A stretch of 64,000 nt of DNA, taken from positions 175,001-239,000 of the forward strand of contig NZ_CP139478.1 in NCBI RefSeq assembly GCF_034259105.1, read 5' to 3'. This stretch comes from Limosilactobacillus reuteri. Its GTDB lineage: Bacteria; Bacillota; Bacilli; Lactobacillales; Lactobacillaceae. A program made the position numbers and the translations under genes. Below the pieces are notes generated by a model. It saw only the letters and a program-made list of their open reading frames with translations, made no database searches and was not told the origin of the DNA. Shown here in pieces: positions 7,996 to 17,469 of the stretch (positions are counted from its first letter, which is position 1; each line of letters starts with the position of its first letter).

Positions 7996-9906
7996 GTGCG
8001 CCCGGCATGGGTATTAGCTAGGTGGTGAAAGTCCGCTATGGGCCGTAGTAGTCGGAACCATGAGCTGAGGACAAGGGTGTCCACCGTGAGGTGGAATCTG
8101 AAGGAAGTCTAAGGCAAAGTACTGCATCGATGAACAAGAAGTAGCTATAAGGCTGAAATTAACTGGATAAGGCTGCTAGACAAGTTGAAGTCCAATACTA
8201 CTCGAAGTTGGTCTCAGTAAAGCTAACGATGACATGGTACGAAAGCTAATATTCTTACCCGGGGAGATCTGGCCTACACGTTTCCGACAAGAGGAATAAG
8301 TTTAATTTCCACAGAAACAAGCGGTGCAGTGATGCAGTGTTGAGTAAGCCAGAAGTCAGCCGAGGTCATAGTAGTTTGAATAATCAGATGAAGGACTGAA
8401 CGACAATAACTTGTAACTTATATCGGAGGTGTAATCAGGTGCGACAATCGCAGAAAACAGAACAACAAGCTGACCGCTTGTCGAGGATAGGTTTGGAAAA
8501 CCGAAAGTACACAAGGGCGCGTAGTACCGGTTATGGTGAAGGTAAAGGTATGAGTGTCACTATCCAAGACCTGGTCTTGGATCGCAATAACCTTAATCAG
8601 GCTTATTTGCGAGTTAAGAGAAATAAAGGAGCAGCAGGCGTTGACGATATGACAGTCAATGACCTTCTGCCATATCTCAGAGAAAATAAGACGGAACTGA
8701 TCGCTAGTTTGCGTGAGGGCAAGTATAAACCAGCTCCAGTCAAACGGGTAGAAATTCCGAAGCCTAATGGTGGAGTAAGAAGACTTGGAATACCAACGGT
8801 GGTGGACCGAATGGTTCAACAAGCTGTAGCCCAAATTCTTACGCCTATCTTTGAGCGTATTTTCTCTGATAATAGCTTTGGCTTCCGTCCCCACCGTGGG
8901 GCCCATGACGCTATTTCAAAAGTAGTAGATCTTTATAATCAAGGTTATCGAAGAGTTGTCGACTTAGACCTAAAAGCCTATTTTGATAACGTTAATCATG
9001 ACTTGATGATTAAGTATCTCCAACAATATATTGATGACCCATGGACACTAAGACTCATTCGTAAGTTTCTAACTAGCGGAGTCTTAGACCATGGGCTTTT
9101 CGCTAAGAGTGAAAAAGGAAACCCCACAAGGAGGGCCATTGTCACCACTACTGGCGAACATCTATCTAAATGAGTTGGACGAAGAGTTGACTAGACGTGG
9201 TCACCACTTTGTGCGCTATGCGGATGATTGTAACATCTATGTTAAAAGTCAACGAGCCGGAGAACGAGTAATGCGAAGCATTACCCAGTTTCTAGAAAAG
9301 CGCTTGAAAGTTAAAGTGAACCCAGATAAAACCAAAGTCGGTAGCCCGCTACGGTTGAAGTTTCTTGGCTTTTCGTTGGGTGTAGACCACAATGGGGCCT
9401 ACGCCCGTCCAGCTAAACAATCGCAACAACGAGTAAAGAAAGCACTGAAGTTATTAACTAAACGTAATCGTGGAATATCTCTGACAAGAATGTTTGAAGA
9501 AATTCATCGAAAAATGCGTGGGTGGCTTCAGTACTACTCAATTGGGAAACTAACTAACTTTATTCAACGCCTTGACAAGTGGTTGAGGGTCCGAATAAGG
9601 CAGTATATTTGGAAGCAATGGAAAAAGTTTAAAACTAAGGTAACTAACTTACAGAAGTTGGGGCTGCCCCAGCATGATGCATATGTCTTCGCTAGTACCC
9701 GAAAGGGCTACTGGCGAACTGCACATAGTAAGACCTTGAGCTATTCTCTAACTAATAGAAAACTGGAACAACTCGGACTTATGAATATGTCCAAGACGCT
9801 CCAGTCAATTCAATGTGATTAAGTTGTCGAACCGCCGTATACGGAACCGTACGTACGGTGGTGTGAGAGGTCGATAATTGAACTAATCAATTATCTCCTA
9901 CTCGAT
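7996..9906 (+). mobile_element. Group IIC intron, copy 1 (maturase frameshifted)
   Basis: The 5' end GTGCGCCCGGCATGGG, the CAAGGGTGTCC and TTACCCGGGGAG segments and the domain V hairpin (GAACCGCCGTATACGG with CCGTACGTACGGTGGTG, about 9828-9868) match the IIC class typified by the Oceanobacillus iheyensis intron. The 3' end CTACTCGAT at 9906 is set by comparing flanks of the four copies. It is 1911 bases, one more than the other copies. It sits directly after a terminator stem, the known target preference of IIC introns. Domain IV encodes the reverse transcriptase. Confidence 0.92.
8439..9822 (+). pseudogene. ltrA: Group II intron reverse transcriptase/maturase, frameshifted
   Basis: The GTG start follows GGAGGTG. 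The frame matches the intact 460-aa copies up to about residue 226 (FAKSEKG), then an extra A at about 9119-9121 (GGAAACCCC against GGAACCCC in the other copies) shifts the frame. The remainder, including the RT active-site YADD and the maturase domain, continues in the next frame to 9822. It also differs at LGLPQHD where the others read LGMSQRD. This copy cannot make full-length protein, though it could be mobilised by protein from the other copies. Confidence 0.9.
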
Positions 9907-9924
9907 TTGAAGGGATGTGGAAAA

Positions 9925-9966
9925 ATGGAAAGTGAAATTAAGACTAGAAGTGATAATAGATCGTAA
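9925..9966 (+). other. Very short open frame in the leader of the MHS gene
   Basis: A 13-codon frame (MESEIKTRSDNRS) with an upstream GAAGGGATG lies between the intron and the transporter start. It could be a leader peptide of the attenuated transcript, or chance. No codon bias points to a particular amino acid. Confidence 0.2.
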
Positions 9967-10861
9967 ATTAAACTGAAATGAGAGGTAAATACTATGGATA
10001 GTACAGTAACTAACACCCCGCAGACAAACAGCAAGCTTAATGTAAAACGTGATCCTGTCAAGACAGTAATTTTGGCTTCGATGATGGGAACGGCAATTGA
10101 GTTTTTCGATTTTTACGCTTACGGGACTGCATCTGCTGCCTATTTTCCCAAAATTTTCTTTCCGCAAATGACCCCTTTACTCGCAACACTTTTAAGTTTG
10201 TTGACTTTTGGAGTAGCCTTTGTAGCACGCCCGGTAGGTTCCTTCCTCTTTGGACATTATGGTGATCGTTTAGGACGCAAGAAAACGCTTGTGGTCTCAC
10301 TTTTAGTAATGGGAGTGGCAACGGTAGCCATTGGTTTCATTCCTAGCTATCAAGTTATCGGCGTTTGGGGAGCATTGTTACTTTGCCTTTGTCGGTTTGT
10401 CCAAGGAATCGGGCTTGGAGGCGAATGGTCCGGAGCTGTGTTAGTAGCTACTGAAAATGCTCCGGCTAACAAGCGGGCATTATATGGTGCATTTCCGGAA
10501 GTGGGAGCACCAATCGGATTCTTCCTATGCAATGGCTTATTTTTTGCTTTAGAACGGGTACTAACACCAACGCAAATGATGACGTTTGGTTGGCGAATTC
10601 CTTTTTGGGCCTCGGCTGTTTTAGTCGTTATAGGGTTATATGTCCGACGTCGTTTACAAGAAACACCTTTGTTTAAGTTGGCTCAAGAACGTGATAACAC
10701 AACTGCTTCGCCTCTTCGTGAAGTATTCAAATCTAATTGGCGTGAAATCTTAAAAGGAACTTTCATCATGGGAGCAACCTATGCACTATTCTTTACATTA
10801 ACAACCTGGTCATTATCATATGCTACAACAGCTTTAGGTTTTACCTCTTCGGAATTTTTAT

Positions 10862-11939
10862 TCGTCGTTTGTAAAATTAAGTTAGAAAAAATAAAAAGCC
10901 ATTTGTGATAGACTTTTGAATATCCCTAATCAAAAGAAAGGCAATCACAAATGACCTATAAACATCTTACCACACGTGAATTAACTCTCATAGCTGATTT
11001 TTGGTATCAAGGTACTAAAGCTTATCGGGCTGCTAAATTACTTCAGCGTAGTCAAGAAACCATCTATCGTGTTTATCGTTTCCTCAACGACGGTAAAACC
11101 ATCGACCAATATCTTCAGACTTATCAGCGTCATAAGCGTCGTTGTGGTCGGAAGCAGACCCAACTGCCAACTATCGAAGTTAACTATATCCATGCGCAAA
11201 TCAAGGCAGGTTGGACTCCTGATACTATTATTGGTCGTCATGAACACCCAATTAGCTGCAGTATGCGCACCCTTTATCGCATGTTTGCCCGCAATCAGTA
11301 TGGCTTTTCCGTTAAACAGCTACCGATGAAAGGAAAACGCCATCCCAATGGCTATGTGGAACATCGTGGTAAAGCTGGCCAATTAGGACGCAGTATCTAT
11401 CAACGATATCGTGATTTTCCGCATTACCAACATGAATTTGGGCACTTTGAAGCTGATACAGTTCAAGGTAAAGCTCACCGCGGAGCGGTAATGACGCTAG
11501 TAGAGCGACAATCCAAAGTAATGATTGTCCTTAATATTCATCATAAAACAGACGAAGCAGTGAATTGTCAGCTTGATCAATGGCTCGCTAAACTGCCACG
11601 TCACTTTGTTAAATCAATTACTTTTGATAACGGGAAAGAATTTGCTGGATGGCGAGAAATAGCCAATAAGTATGATCTTCACACCTATTTTGCGGAAGTC
11701 GGTGCTCCCAATCAACGAGGGTTAAACGAAAATAATAACGGCCTCTTGCGTCGTGATGGTCTTAGTAAAAAGCTAGATTTTCGCGATTTACCAGACGAAC
11801 TAGTCACTCAGCTAATGCATCGTCGCAACAATATCCCACGAAAATCTCTTAATTATCGTACACCATTAGAAGTATTCTTGAGTCATGTCACAGAAGAACA
11901 ACTTTCACCTTTTTTCTAATTTAAATTGACATTTCAGGA
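10862..11939 (+). mobile_element. IS30-family element inside the MHS transporter gene
   Basis: 1078 bp bounded by imperfect terminal repeats: left TCGTCGTTTGTAAAATTAAG and, inverted, right TCCTGAAATGTCAATTTAAA. A 4-bp target duplication TTAT is present on both sides (10858-10861 and 11940-11943). One transposase gene fills the element. A fragment of the same right end occurs at 704-725. Confidence 0.88.
10951..11919 (+). CDS. IS30-family transposase
   Basis: 322 aa, full length. An N-terminal helix-turn-helix region (LTTRELTLIADFWYQGTKAY, AAKLLQRSQETIYRVY) is followed by the DDE core: FGHFEADTVQG, TFDNGKEFAGW and GAPNQRGLNENNNGLLRR. AAAGGCAATCAC upstream supplies a modest ribosome binding site. 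The protein is clearly different from the ISLpl1-like and 376-aa IS30 transposases of this window, so it belongs to a third subgroup. No stops or frameshifts are seen. Confidence 0.95.
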   Translation: MTYKHLTTRELTLIADFWYQGTKAYRAAKLLQRSQETIYRVYRFLNDGKTIDQYLQTYQRHKRRCGRKQTQLPTIEVNYIHAQIKAGWTPDTIIGRHEHPISCSMRTLYRMFARNQYGFSVKQLPMKGKRHPNGYVEHRGKAGQLGRSIYQRYRDFPHYQHEFGHFEADTVQGKAHRGAVMTLVERQSKVMIVLNIHHKTDEAVNCQLDQWLAKLPRHFVKSITFDNGKEFAGWREIANKYDLHTYFAEVGAPNQRGLNENNNGLLRRDGLSKKLDFRDLPDELVTQLMHRRNNIPRKSLNYRTPLEVFLSHVTEEQLSPFF

Positions 11940-12500
11940 TTATTATTAATGGGTGCAATTGTTGAATTCGCTGTTTTGATCATGTTAACTTCTGTATTAG
12001 CAGATCGTGTTGGTCGGAAAAAAGTTTTATTAACTGCGTCAGTAGCACTAGTTGGCTATTCCTTGGTATTCCCATATTTCCTTACAGGACAACATAACTT
12101 AGTTGGCGTTTTACTCTTCTTAGGACTAGGATTCTTAGTAATGGGCACTCTTTATGGTCCAGTCGGCGCTGTTTTGCCTGAACTGTTCCCAACCAGAGTT
12201 CGCTATTCTGGTGCAGGAATTACTTATAACTTAGCTGCAGTGGTTGGGGCAGCTGTTGCTCCAACTGTAACAACTTGGTTAATTGCTAATTATGGATTAC
12301 ATTCGGCTGGATATTATATGCTAGTTTTATCAGTACTAGCAGTTATTTCTTGGTTATTGACAAAAGAAACAAAGGATGTGGATTATACTAAATAATATCT
12401 TGTTTAGAGGAATTAGTGAGAAAACCTACTGACTATAGTTATTAGATAAAAATTTATGTCCCCGTTAAAAAATGATGTAAAAATTCGGGGCAAGTCATAA

Positions 12501-12551
12501 TTAATAAAGCCACTGGTAACACACATTAAGTGCTACTAGTGGCTTTATTAA
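12501..12551. terminator. Bidirectional terminator between the MHS remnant and the SDR gene
   Basis: TTAATAAAGCCACTGGTA pairs with TACTAGTGGCTTTATTAA around an 18-base loop, with AT-rich edges acting as T-tracts in both directions. It touches the SDR stop codon at 12552. Confidence 0.75.
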
Positions 12552-13292
12552 TTACATTGGTTGTCCCGTTGAGATTTCAAAGCCGGCTGTTACAGGAATT
12601 ACTTCTCCTGTAATTGCACTAGCAGCTGGGCTAGCGACAAAATAAATTGCAGCGGCGACTTCTTCGGGTTCAACAATCCGATTTAATGGACTGTTTTTTG
12701 CGAATTTTTGTTTATCTTGGTGAAAAAGCGGGGTATTAGTCGGACCAGGTGCAACAACATTTACGCGAATATTATTTTTACCGTAATCAATTGCCATTGC
12801 CCGAGTCATGTTAATAATTGCTCCCTTGGCGGCATTATAAGCAACCATTGCTCGATCACCAGCCATTCCTGAGACAGAGGAAATATTAACGATACTACCA
12901 TGATCTTGTTCAATCATTGTTGGTAAGAAGGCTTTGCTAATAAGGAAAGTCCCCTTAACATCAACATCAAAGATTTTATCCCAATCTTCTTCACTTGTTT
13001 CATGAACCTCGCCGTGAATAACGATTCCTGCATTATTGACAATCGCATCAACAGTTTTAAATTTATTGAGAGTTATTTGCTTAACATGTTCAACCTCACT
13101 TGATTTACTAATATCGGTTTGAATAAAAGCAACTTGTGCCGGAGAATACGTTTCGCCTAATTGTCGTTCAACTTGCATCCCCTTTGCTGCATCACGACCG
13201 ATAAGCACCGTATTCCATCCATTTTCAAGAAAAATATCAGCAGTGGCAAGACCAATCCCAGAGGTTCCACCAGTAATAACAACTGTTTGCAT
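12552..13292 (-). CDS. SDR-family NAD(P)-dependent oxidoreductase
   Basis: 246 aa classical short-chain dehydrogenase. The nucleotide-binding motif TGGTSGIG is at residues 7-14, NNAG near 88, the catalytic Ser in VNISSVSG near 138 and YNAAK near 152-156; the C-terminal half has VAPGPTNTPLF. Arg at the end of the second strand (LIGRD) suggests some preference for NADP. GAGAGGAG lies upstream of the ATG. It is transcribed alone, opposite to its flanking genes, and the terminator at its end is shared. The substrate cannot be predicted. Confidence 0.9.
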   Translation of the reverse strand: MQTVVITGGTSGIGLATADIFLENGWNTVLIGRDAAKGMQVERQLGETYSPAQVAFIQTDISKSSEVEHVKQITLNKFKTVDAIVNNAGIVIHGEVHETSEEDWDKIFDVDVKGTFLISKAFLPTMIEQDHGSIVNISSVSGMAGDRAMVAYNAAKGAIINMTRAMAIDYGKNNIRVNVVAPGPTNTPLFHQDKQKFAKNSPLNRIVEPEEVAAAIYFVASPAASAITGEVIPVTAGFEISTGQPM

Positions 13293-13399
13293 ATATAAAA
13301 CTCCTCTCTAATCTTTTCTCTAATTATGACATTTTTGGCCAGATTTAGCTATTTGTTAGAAAAGTCTTTATAATAAAATAAGGATAAGGAGGGAATGTA

Positions 13400-13627
13400 A
13401 TGAATACAGCAACTTTAAAAGCGCTCCAAAATTGGCTTCATGGACGTGGCTATACATTAGAACAAGTAGACGCACAACTAATTCTTAAATATCATGGACA
13501 AGAGCGAGCAGTCATTACGCCACCTGATCGCTATCAAGTGAAAGACCTTGACCTAAATTTTAATGCCTGGGTTGAGCTTAATAAGTGTATTCGCAATATT
13601 CGCCATTATTTAGCTAGTAACGAATAG
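13400..13627 (+). CDS. Small hypothetical protein
   Basis: 75 aa, preceded by AAGGAGGG at good spacing, so probably real. The sequence is mixed and soluble, with GRGYTLEQVDAQL, ILKYHGQERAVITPP and a C-terminal LNKCIRNIRHYLASNE that could form a helix. No signal peptide or membrane segment is seen, and I do not recognise a family. It is followed 79 bases later by the NmrA-like gene in the same direction. Confidence 0.7.
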   Translation: MNTATLKALQNWLHGRGYTLEQVDAQLILKYHGQERAVITPPDRYQVKDLDLNFNAWVELNKCIRNIRHYLASNE

Positions 13628-14247
13628 AAAGCCTTTTCTTTGGCAAGAATACTTCCTCGTGATAGAGTTATTCATGAAGGGAATATAGTCCAAGGAGGGA
13701 TAGTCATGATAAGAGTTGGAATAATTGGTGCTTCTGGAATGGCAGGCAGTGCAATCTATAAATTAGCATCGACAAAAAAAGATTTGAATGTAACTGGAAT
13801 TGTTCGAAATGAAAGTAAGGCCAGAAAGATCCTTGGTGATGATGCCAATTTGATCAGTGGTGACATTTTTGCCTTAAATGATAGTTTGTTGTCGCGGTTT
13901 GATGTGATTGTTGATGCATATGGTACTAGTCCAGAGAATGCGGATCGGCAAGTAAGACTGGCTGAGAAATTAGTAGTTTTAGCCCGGAAACATAAAATCC
14001 GTTTAATTTTCATTCTTGGTGCCGGAAGCCTTAAAACTGGTAAAGATAAGCATCTATTTGTTGACGATATTGAAAAGATGCCTGGTGCGGAGACGTGGAT
14101 TAATACACCCCGCCAGCAGTTAAAAGAATTACAGTATCTTGAAACCATTTCTGACATTGATTGGCTAGGAATTTCACCATCAGCAGTATTTGAAGCTGGG
14201 GTTGCTACTAATTATATTCTTGGTCAGGATGAATTATTATTTAATGA

Positions 14248-15301
14248 GGCAGATTGCAAGAAATAACTTGAACGAATTTAGTGACGTAGATTAATCAAGA
14301 AGATCTCGATTGGTGTGTGCCAGTTAAGACATTTAAGTGGTCGGGAATTCAGATACCAATTGATTTGAACCAGCTGGCGATCGCTCAGCTCTTCAATGGC
14401 TTGTCCCTTGGGAATAAACCGTCGCAAAACTCGATTACGGTTCTCATTACTACCGCGTTCGTGCGGTGAATAGGCATGGGCAAAGTAAACCTGAGTACCC
14501 GTTAGCTGTTCAATTGCCTGATAGTTAGCGAACTCTTTCCCATGATCCACGGTAAGCGTCTTGAGCTTGTCTTGAAGTTGACTAGCTAGTTCAAGTACGG
14601 CTTGAGTCATGGACTGACTGTCGCGACCATGGAGCCGTTTAACAATTGTCAGGCGACTCTTACGCTCCACAAAAGTCGCCACAGCTTGACCTTTACGTTT
14701 GCCAGAAAGTACGGTATCAGCTTCAAAGTGGCCGAATTCTTGGCGAGTTTCGACTTTATGAGGACGCTCCTCAATGGAGCGGCCGTGACTGAACGTACCA
14801 CGCTTTTCTTTAGCACGATGACGACGAATTCCATGATCAGGCAAATCGGGTAACTGTACATCAAGCCATCCTTGATCAATCCAGTTATAGACCGTCTTGT
14901 AGGCAATCCCAACTACATGGGCAACTTGTTCAGGGGACCACTTCTGGACTTGAATCTTTTCCTCAATCAAGTGCTTAAGGCTTTTAGTGAGTGAAGACTT
15001 CCGCCCCCGTTGACTAACCTTGCGTTCAAAGTCAGTTTGCGCTAGTTCAGCTTGATACCCACTATTTAGCCGGTGAAGTTCGTTAAAGATGGTGGTCTTA
15101 CTAAAGCCTAAGTAGTTAGCGATGTATCGCAAGGAACGTCCTTCATTATGAAGCGTTTCAATGACAACACGGTTCTGGAATGATAAAATAGTGGTGCTCA
15201 TCAAGGTCCTTCTTTCTAATGGATTGTGTGGTAACACCATTAAAGACCTTGATGGGTTTTTCTGTCCACTTAAATGTTCAACTTAAATTTTACAATCTGC
15301 C
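14248..15301 (-). mobile_element. ISLpl1-like IS30-family element
   Basis: About 1054 bp. The ends are GGCAGATTGCAAG (14248) and, inverted, GGCAGATTGTAAA at 15301, flanked by the 4-bp direct repeat ATGA (14244-14247 and 15302-15305). One complete transposase gene reads leftward. The name ISLpl1 is from memory of the family and is not confirmed. Confidence 0.88.
14278..15201 (-). CDS. IS30-family transposase (ISLpl1-like)
   Basis: 307 aa from the ATG at 15201 (MSTTILSFQNRVVIETL), preceded by AAGGA; the longer upstream frame starts in the terminal repeat region. The helix-turn-helix is seen in RSLRYIANYLGFSKTTIFNE, and the DDE core in FGHFEADTVLSG, VDHGKEFANY and SPHERGSNENRNR. Intact, so the element may be active. 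Confidence 0.93.
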   Translation of the reverse strand: MSTTILSFQNRVVIETLHNEGRSLRYIANYLGFSKTTIFNELHRLNSGYQAELAQTDFERKVSQRGRKSSLTKSLKHLIEEKIQVQKWSPEQVAHVVGIAYKTVYNWIDQGWLDVQLPDLPDHGIRRHRAKEKRGTFSHGRSIEERPHKVETRQEFGHFEADTVLSGKRKGQAVATFVERKSRLTIVKRLHGRDSQSMTQAVLELASQLQDKLKTLTVDHGKEFANYQAIEQLTGTQVYFAHAYSPHERGSNENRNRVLRRFIPKGQAIEELSDRQLVQINWYLNSRPLKCLNWHTPIEIFLINLRH

Positions 15302-15431
15302 ATGAACAAAATGAATCAAAGGTAACTGCAGGGACAATGGCGAAGTTAGTGGTCAATGAAATTTTAGCACCACGCCACCATCGTGAACGAATTACCGTTA
15401 TTGATGCAGAATAGTTATTAGAACTACAGTA

Positions 15432-15476
15432 AATACTAAAAGGCATGAGAACGCAAATCTCATGCCTTTTAGTATT
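15432..15476. terminator. Bidirectional terminator
   Basis: AATACTAAAAGGCATGAGA pairs perfectly with TCTCATGCCTTTTAGTATT around a 7-base loop. It serves the cytochrome b5-like gene (minus strand; its stop codon is inside the stem) and the end of the broken NmrA-like gene. Confidence 0.85.
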
Positions 15477-15708
15477 AATCAACTAATTTTCCAATAATTG
15501 GGAGTTTTGAAACTGGTGAATACTTTTTGGCTGCTTGTTGATAGGTGACGTCTGATAAATCATGGCCGAAAACATTACCATGGATTTCCGCACCTTTCCA
15601 CTCTGGAACCTCAGAAACATCATAAACGTTTCCGCGAACTCCAATATATGCTGGACGACCTTCTTGCCCGTTATATTGCGCTAATTCATTGTGAGTAAAT
15701 GACCGCAT
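15475..15708 (-). CDS. Cytochrome b5-like domain protein
   Basis: 77 aa, a single small domain with the cytochrome b5 pattern FTHNELAQYNGQEGRPAYIG, VRGNVYDVSEVPEW and KGAEIHGNVFGHDLSDVT. The usual HPGG haem ligand motif is not intact; the His residues in EIHGNVFGHD may serve instead, or the protein may bind a non-haem ligand. GGAGG precedes the start. Standalone proteins of this kind are common in Firmicutes and their role is unclear. It ends inside a bidirectional terminator and is probably monocistronic. Confidence 0.8.
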   Translation of the reverse strand: MRSFTHNELAQYNGQEGRPAYIGVRGNVYDVSEVPEWKGAEIHGNVFGHDLSDVTYQQAAKKYSPVSKLPIIGKLVD

Positions 15709-15850
15709 AATAATCCCTCCTATAAGAAGCTGGAAATTGACTCGGCCTCTTCCTGTATGAGTGTAACGACATATGAAAATAGATGACGAATTTACTCGTT
15801 ATCCTATCATCACTATAACACGAAAATGGTAATGACATCGGAAATTCAAT

Positions 15851-17269
15851 TTATTCAGTTGCTAAGTTTGCAGCAGGACTTTCGGTTGGGACTTTCACAA
15901 GCATTCCTGCAATGATAGTTAGGATCGTAACGAGGAATGGAAAAAATGCCCAAGGAATGAAGTTTAACGGATTAATTTGTAAGGTACTAGCGATGAATAC
16001 TCCAGAAACAGTCCATGGGACAATTGCGTTGACTGCGGCGCCTGCATCATTGAGAATTCGGGTTAAGTCAACTCGCTTTAAGCCTAATTTATCAAATGAC
16101 GGGAGAAATGATTGCCCAGGAAGAATAATTGCGAGGTAGTGTTCCCCAACAAGGAGGTTAACCCCAATGCAAGTAAGGGCTGTGGAGAATGCTAATCGAC
16201 CAGGCGTCTTTACAATCCCAGTTAAGTGATTAATGATGGCGCTAATAATATTGAACTTGATCAATAAGCCACCTAAAGCAAGCGCGAAGATAATTAGGGC
16301 TAGAGAAGTAAGCATACTAGAGATACCACCTTTAGAAAGCAATGTATCGATTGTTTTATCACCGGTATGGGAAACGTAACCAGTCATGATGGTATTAGTA
16401 ATCGTAGTGAGGCTGGTTTTAGGTGCATGGATCCAGCCAAGTACGACCGCGAAGAGTGAGCCAAGGCCAAGGGAAGGAATAGCAGGAACTTGGAAAATGG
16501 CTAATACGATTAGGAGCAGAACTGGGAGAAGAGCCCATCCTGAGATCCAGAACCCATTTTGCAGACCGGCCATCATTTGGTGAACGGCACCTAAGCTAAC
16601 ATTTTTGGAGTTTAACCCTAAGAAGGTGTAAAGAATAAGACAGATTGCCCAGGCAGGAATATCGGTGGTGAGCAGGGATTTAATATGCTTGTAGATACTA
16701 ATTTCACCAACACTGGCGGCAAGGTTTGTGGTTCCTGAAAGCGGGGAAATATTTGAACCACAAAAGGCGCCTGAAACGATTACCCCCGCAGTTAACCCCG
16801 GGTTGATTTTAAGGGTTGCACCAATGCCAATAAAGGCGATCCCCATTGTCGATACAGTTGTAAATGAGCTTCCACAAGCGACTCCAACAAGGGTACAAAC
16901 GATAAAAACTGTTGGTAGGAAGAACTTTACAGAAATAATTTCAAACCCAAAGTACATAATTGTTGGAATAGTGCCTGAGAAAATCCAGGTAGCAATTAAG
17001 ACACCGATAGAAAGAAAGATAATGAGGGGGTCAACACCGGCTCGCAAACCATGACGCATTCCATTCATTATTGTATCCCATTTAAATCCACGAATTCGTC
17101 CGTAAACGGCGAGCAAAACAAAGGAAATAAATAATGGGGCTTGCGGTTCTTGGTGTTTAAAAATAATAGGGTAGCCTAAGATGCATAAAATAACGCCAAG
17201 AATAAGTAAACTTTCGCTAAAGCCAATCACTGGCTCAGGACTATTTTTTGATTTGTTAATAGTTTTCAT
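15851..17269 (-). CDS. nhaC: NhaC-family Na+/H+ antiporter (possible tyrosine-linked transporter)
   Basis: 472 aa with about 11 to 12 membrane segments. NhaC-type stretches include GVACGSSFTTVSTMGIAFIG, GAFCGSNISPLSGTTNLA and AGAAVNAIVPWTVSG. NhaC antiporters exchange external H+ for Na+ or, in some members, organic acids (MleN). Some NhaC/YheL-type genes are tyrosine-controlled in Firmicutes and have been proposed as tyrosine transporters. The upstream leader here encodes a Tyr-rich peptide and an attenuator, which fits that idea. AAGGAG (17279-17284 on the complement) is the ribosome binding site. The substrate remains inference. Confidence 0.85.
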   Translation of the reverse strand: MKTINKSKNSPEPVIGFSESLLILGVILCILGYPIIFKHQEPQAPLFISFVLLAVYGRIRGFKWDTIMNGMRHGLRAGVDPLIIFLSIGVLIATWIFSGTIPTIMYFGFEIISVKFFLPTVFIVCTLVGVACGSSFTTVSTMGIAFIGIGATLKINPGLTAGVIVSGAFCGSNISPLSGTTNLAASVGEISIYKHIKSLLTTDIPAWAICLILYTFLGLNSKNVSLGAVHQMMAGLQNGFWISGWALLPVLLLIVLAIFQVPAIPSLGLGSLFAVVLGWIHAPKTSLTTITNTIMTGYVSHTGDKTIDTLLSKGGISSMLTSLALIIFALALGGLLIKFNIISAIINHLTGIVKTPGRLAFSTALTCIGVNLLVGEHYLAIILPGQSFLPSFDKLGLKRVDLTRILNDAGAAVNAIVPWTVSGVFIASTLQINPLNFIPWAFFPFLVTILTIIAGMLVKVPTESPAANLATE

Positions 17270-17293
17270 TGTGTAATTCTCCTTATTTTTTAA

Positions 17294-17339
17294 TAAAAAA
17301 TACCAACTAGATCAGCGGCATTTGCTTAATCTAGTTGGT
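17294..17339 (-). terminator. Attenuator terminator in the nhaC leader
   Basis: On the minus strand ACCAACTAGAT (17329-17339) pairs with ATCTAGTTGGT (17302-17312), followed by an ATTTTTTATT tract. It ends 10 bases before the ribosome binding site of nhaC, so it must be bypassed for nhaC expression. Confidence 0.85.
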
Positions 17340-17468
17340 GTTACGGTAGTATAAAAAAATCGCGGAAACTACACGCCCTTACTAGATCAATGTACCTAGC
17401 AAAGGACTCATTAAAACAACCCTGCTTAGGTACGAACACCGCTGTCCGTACCTAAATGAGTACAGACA
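17340..17468 (-). promoter_or_regulatory. Alternative hairpins of the nhaC attenuator
   Basis: Minus-strand segments, 5' to 3': A TGTCTGTAC (17460-17468), B TAGGTACGGACA (17443-17454, extended to TTAGGTACG), C CGTACCTAA (17426-17434), D GCTAGGTAC (17392-17400), D' ATCTAGT (17381-17387), E ACTAGAT in the terminator 5' arm (17329-17335). A pairs with B, B with C (9 bp), C with D (7 bp), and D' with E, so alternative folds compete and D'-E would prevent the terminator. Segment A begins one base after the leader-peptide stop codon, as expected of ribosome-controlled attenuation. Confidence 0.65.
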
Positions 17469-17469
17469 A

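Larger units (their letters stand above)
9994..12395 (+). pseudogene. MHS-family (metabolite:H+ symporter, ShiA/ProP-like) transporter, split by an IS
   Basis: The N-terminal part (9994 to about 10861) shows MHS hallmarks: MGTAIEFFDFYAYGTASA, the inter-helix motif GHYGDRLGRKK and RFVQGIGLGGEWSGAVL. The C-terminal part resumes at about 11940 with MGAIVEFAVLIM, ADRVGRKK and LFPTRVRYSGAGI. Removing the IS and one copy of the 4-bp repeat TTAT restores a continuous frame (SEFLLLMGAIVEF), giving a protein of about 440 aa with 12 membrane segments. The N-terminal fragment now ends in 14 IS-derived residues and should be inactive. It lies downstream of the structured leader. The substrate of the intact protein is unknown. 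Confidence 0.9.
13706..15414 (+). pseudogene. NmrA/NAD(P)-binding Rossmann oxidoreductase, split by an ISLpl1-like element
   Basis: The start is the ATG at 13706 behind AAGGAGGG, giving MIRVGIIGASGMAGSAIYKL with the GxxGxxG-type Rossmann motif. The first part runs to the IS at 14248; the rest (15302-15414) encodes KVTAGTMAKLVVNEILAPRH and ends at TAG 15412-15414. Joining the parts and removing one copy of the 4-bp repeat ATGA restores the frame (LFNEQNESKV), giving about 218 aa. The gene is broken by insertion of an element in the opposite orientation. Related proteins act as NAD(P)H-dependent reductases or epimerases. Confidence 0.9.

Noticed and set aside
8418..8906. 162-aa open frame antisense to the intron reverse transcriptase, repeated in all four copies
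   Set aside because: It is the complement of a conserved RT coding region, has no ribosome binding site, and is duplicated only because the intron is.
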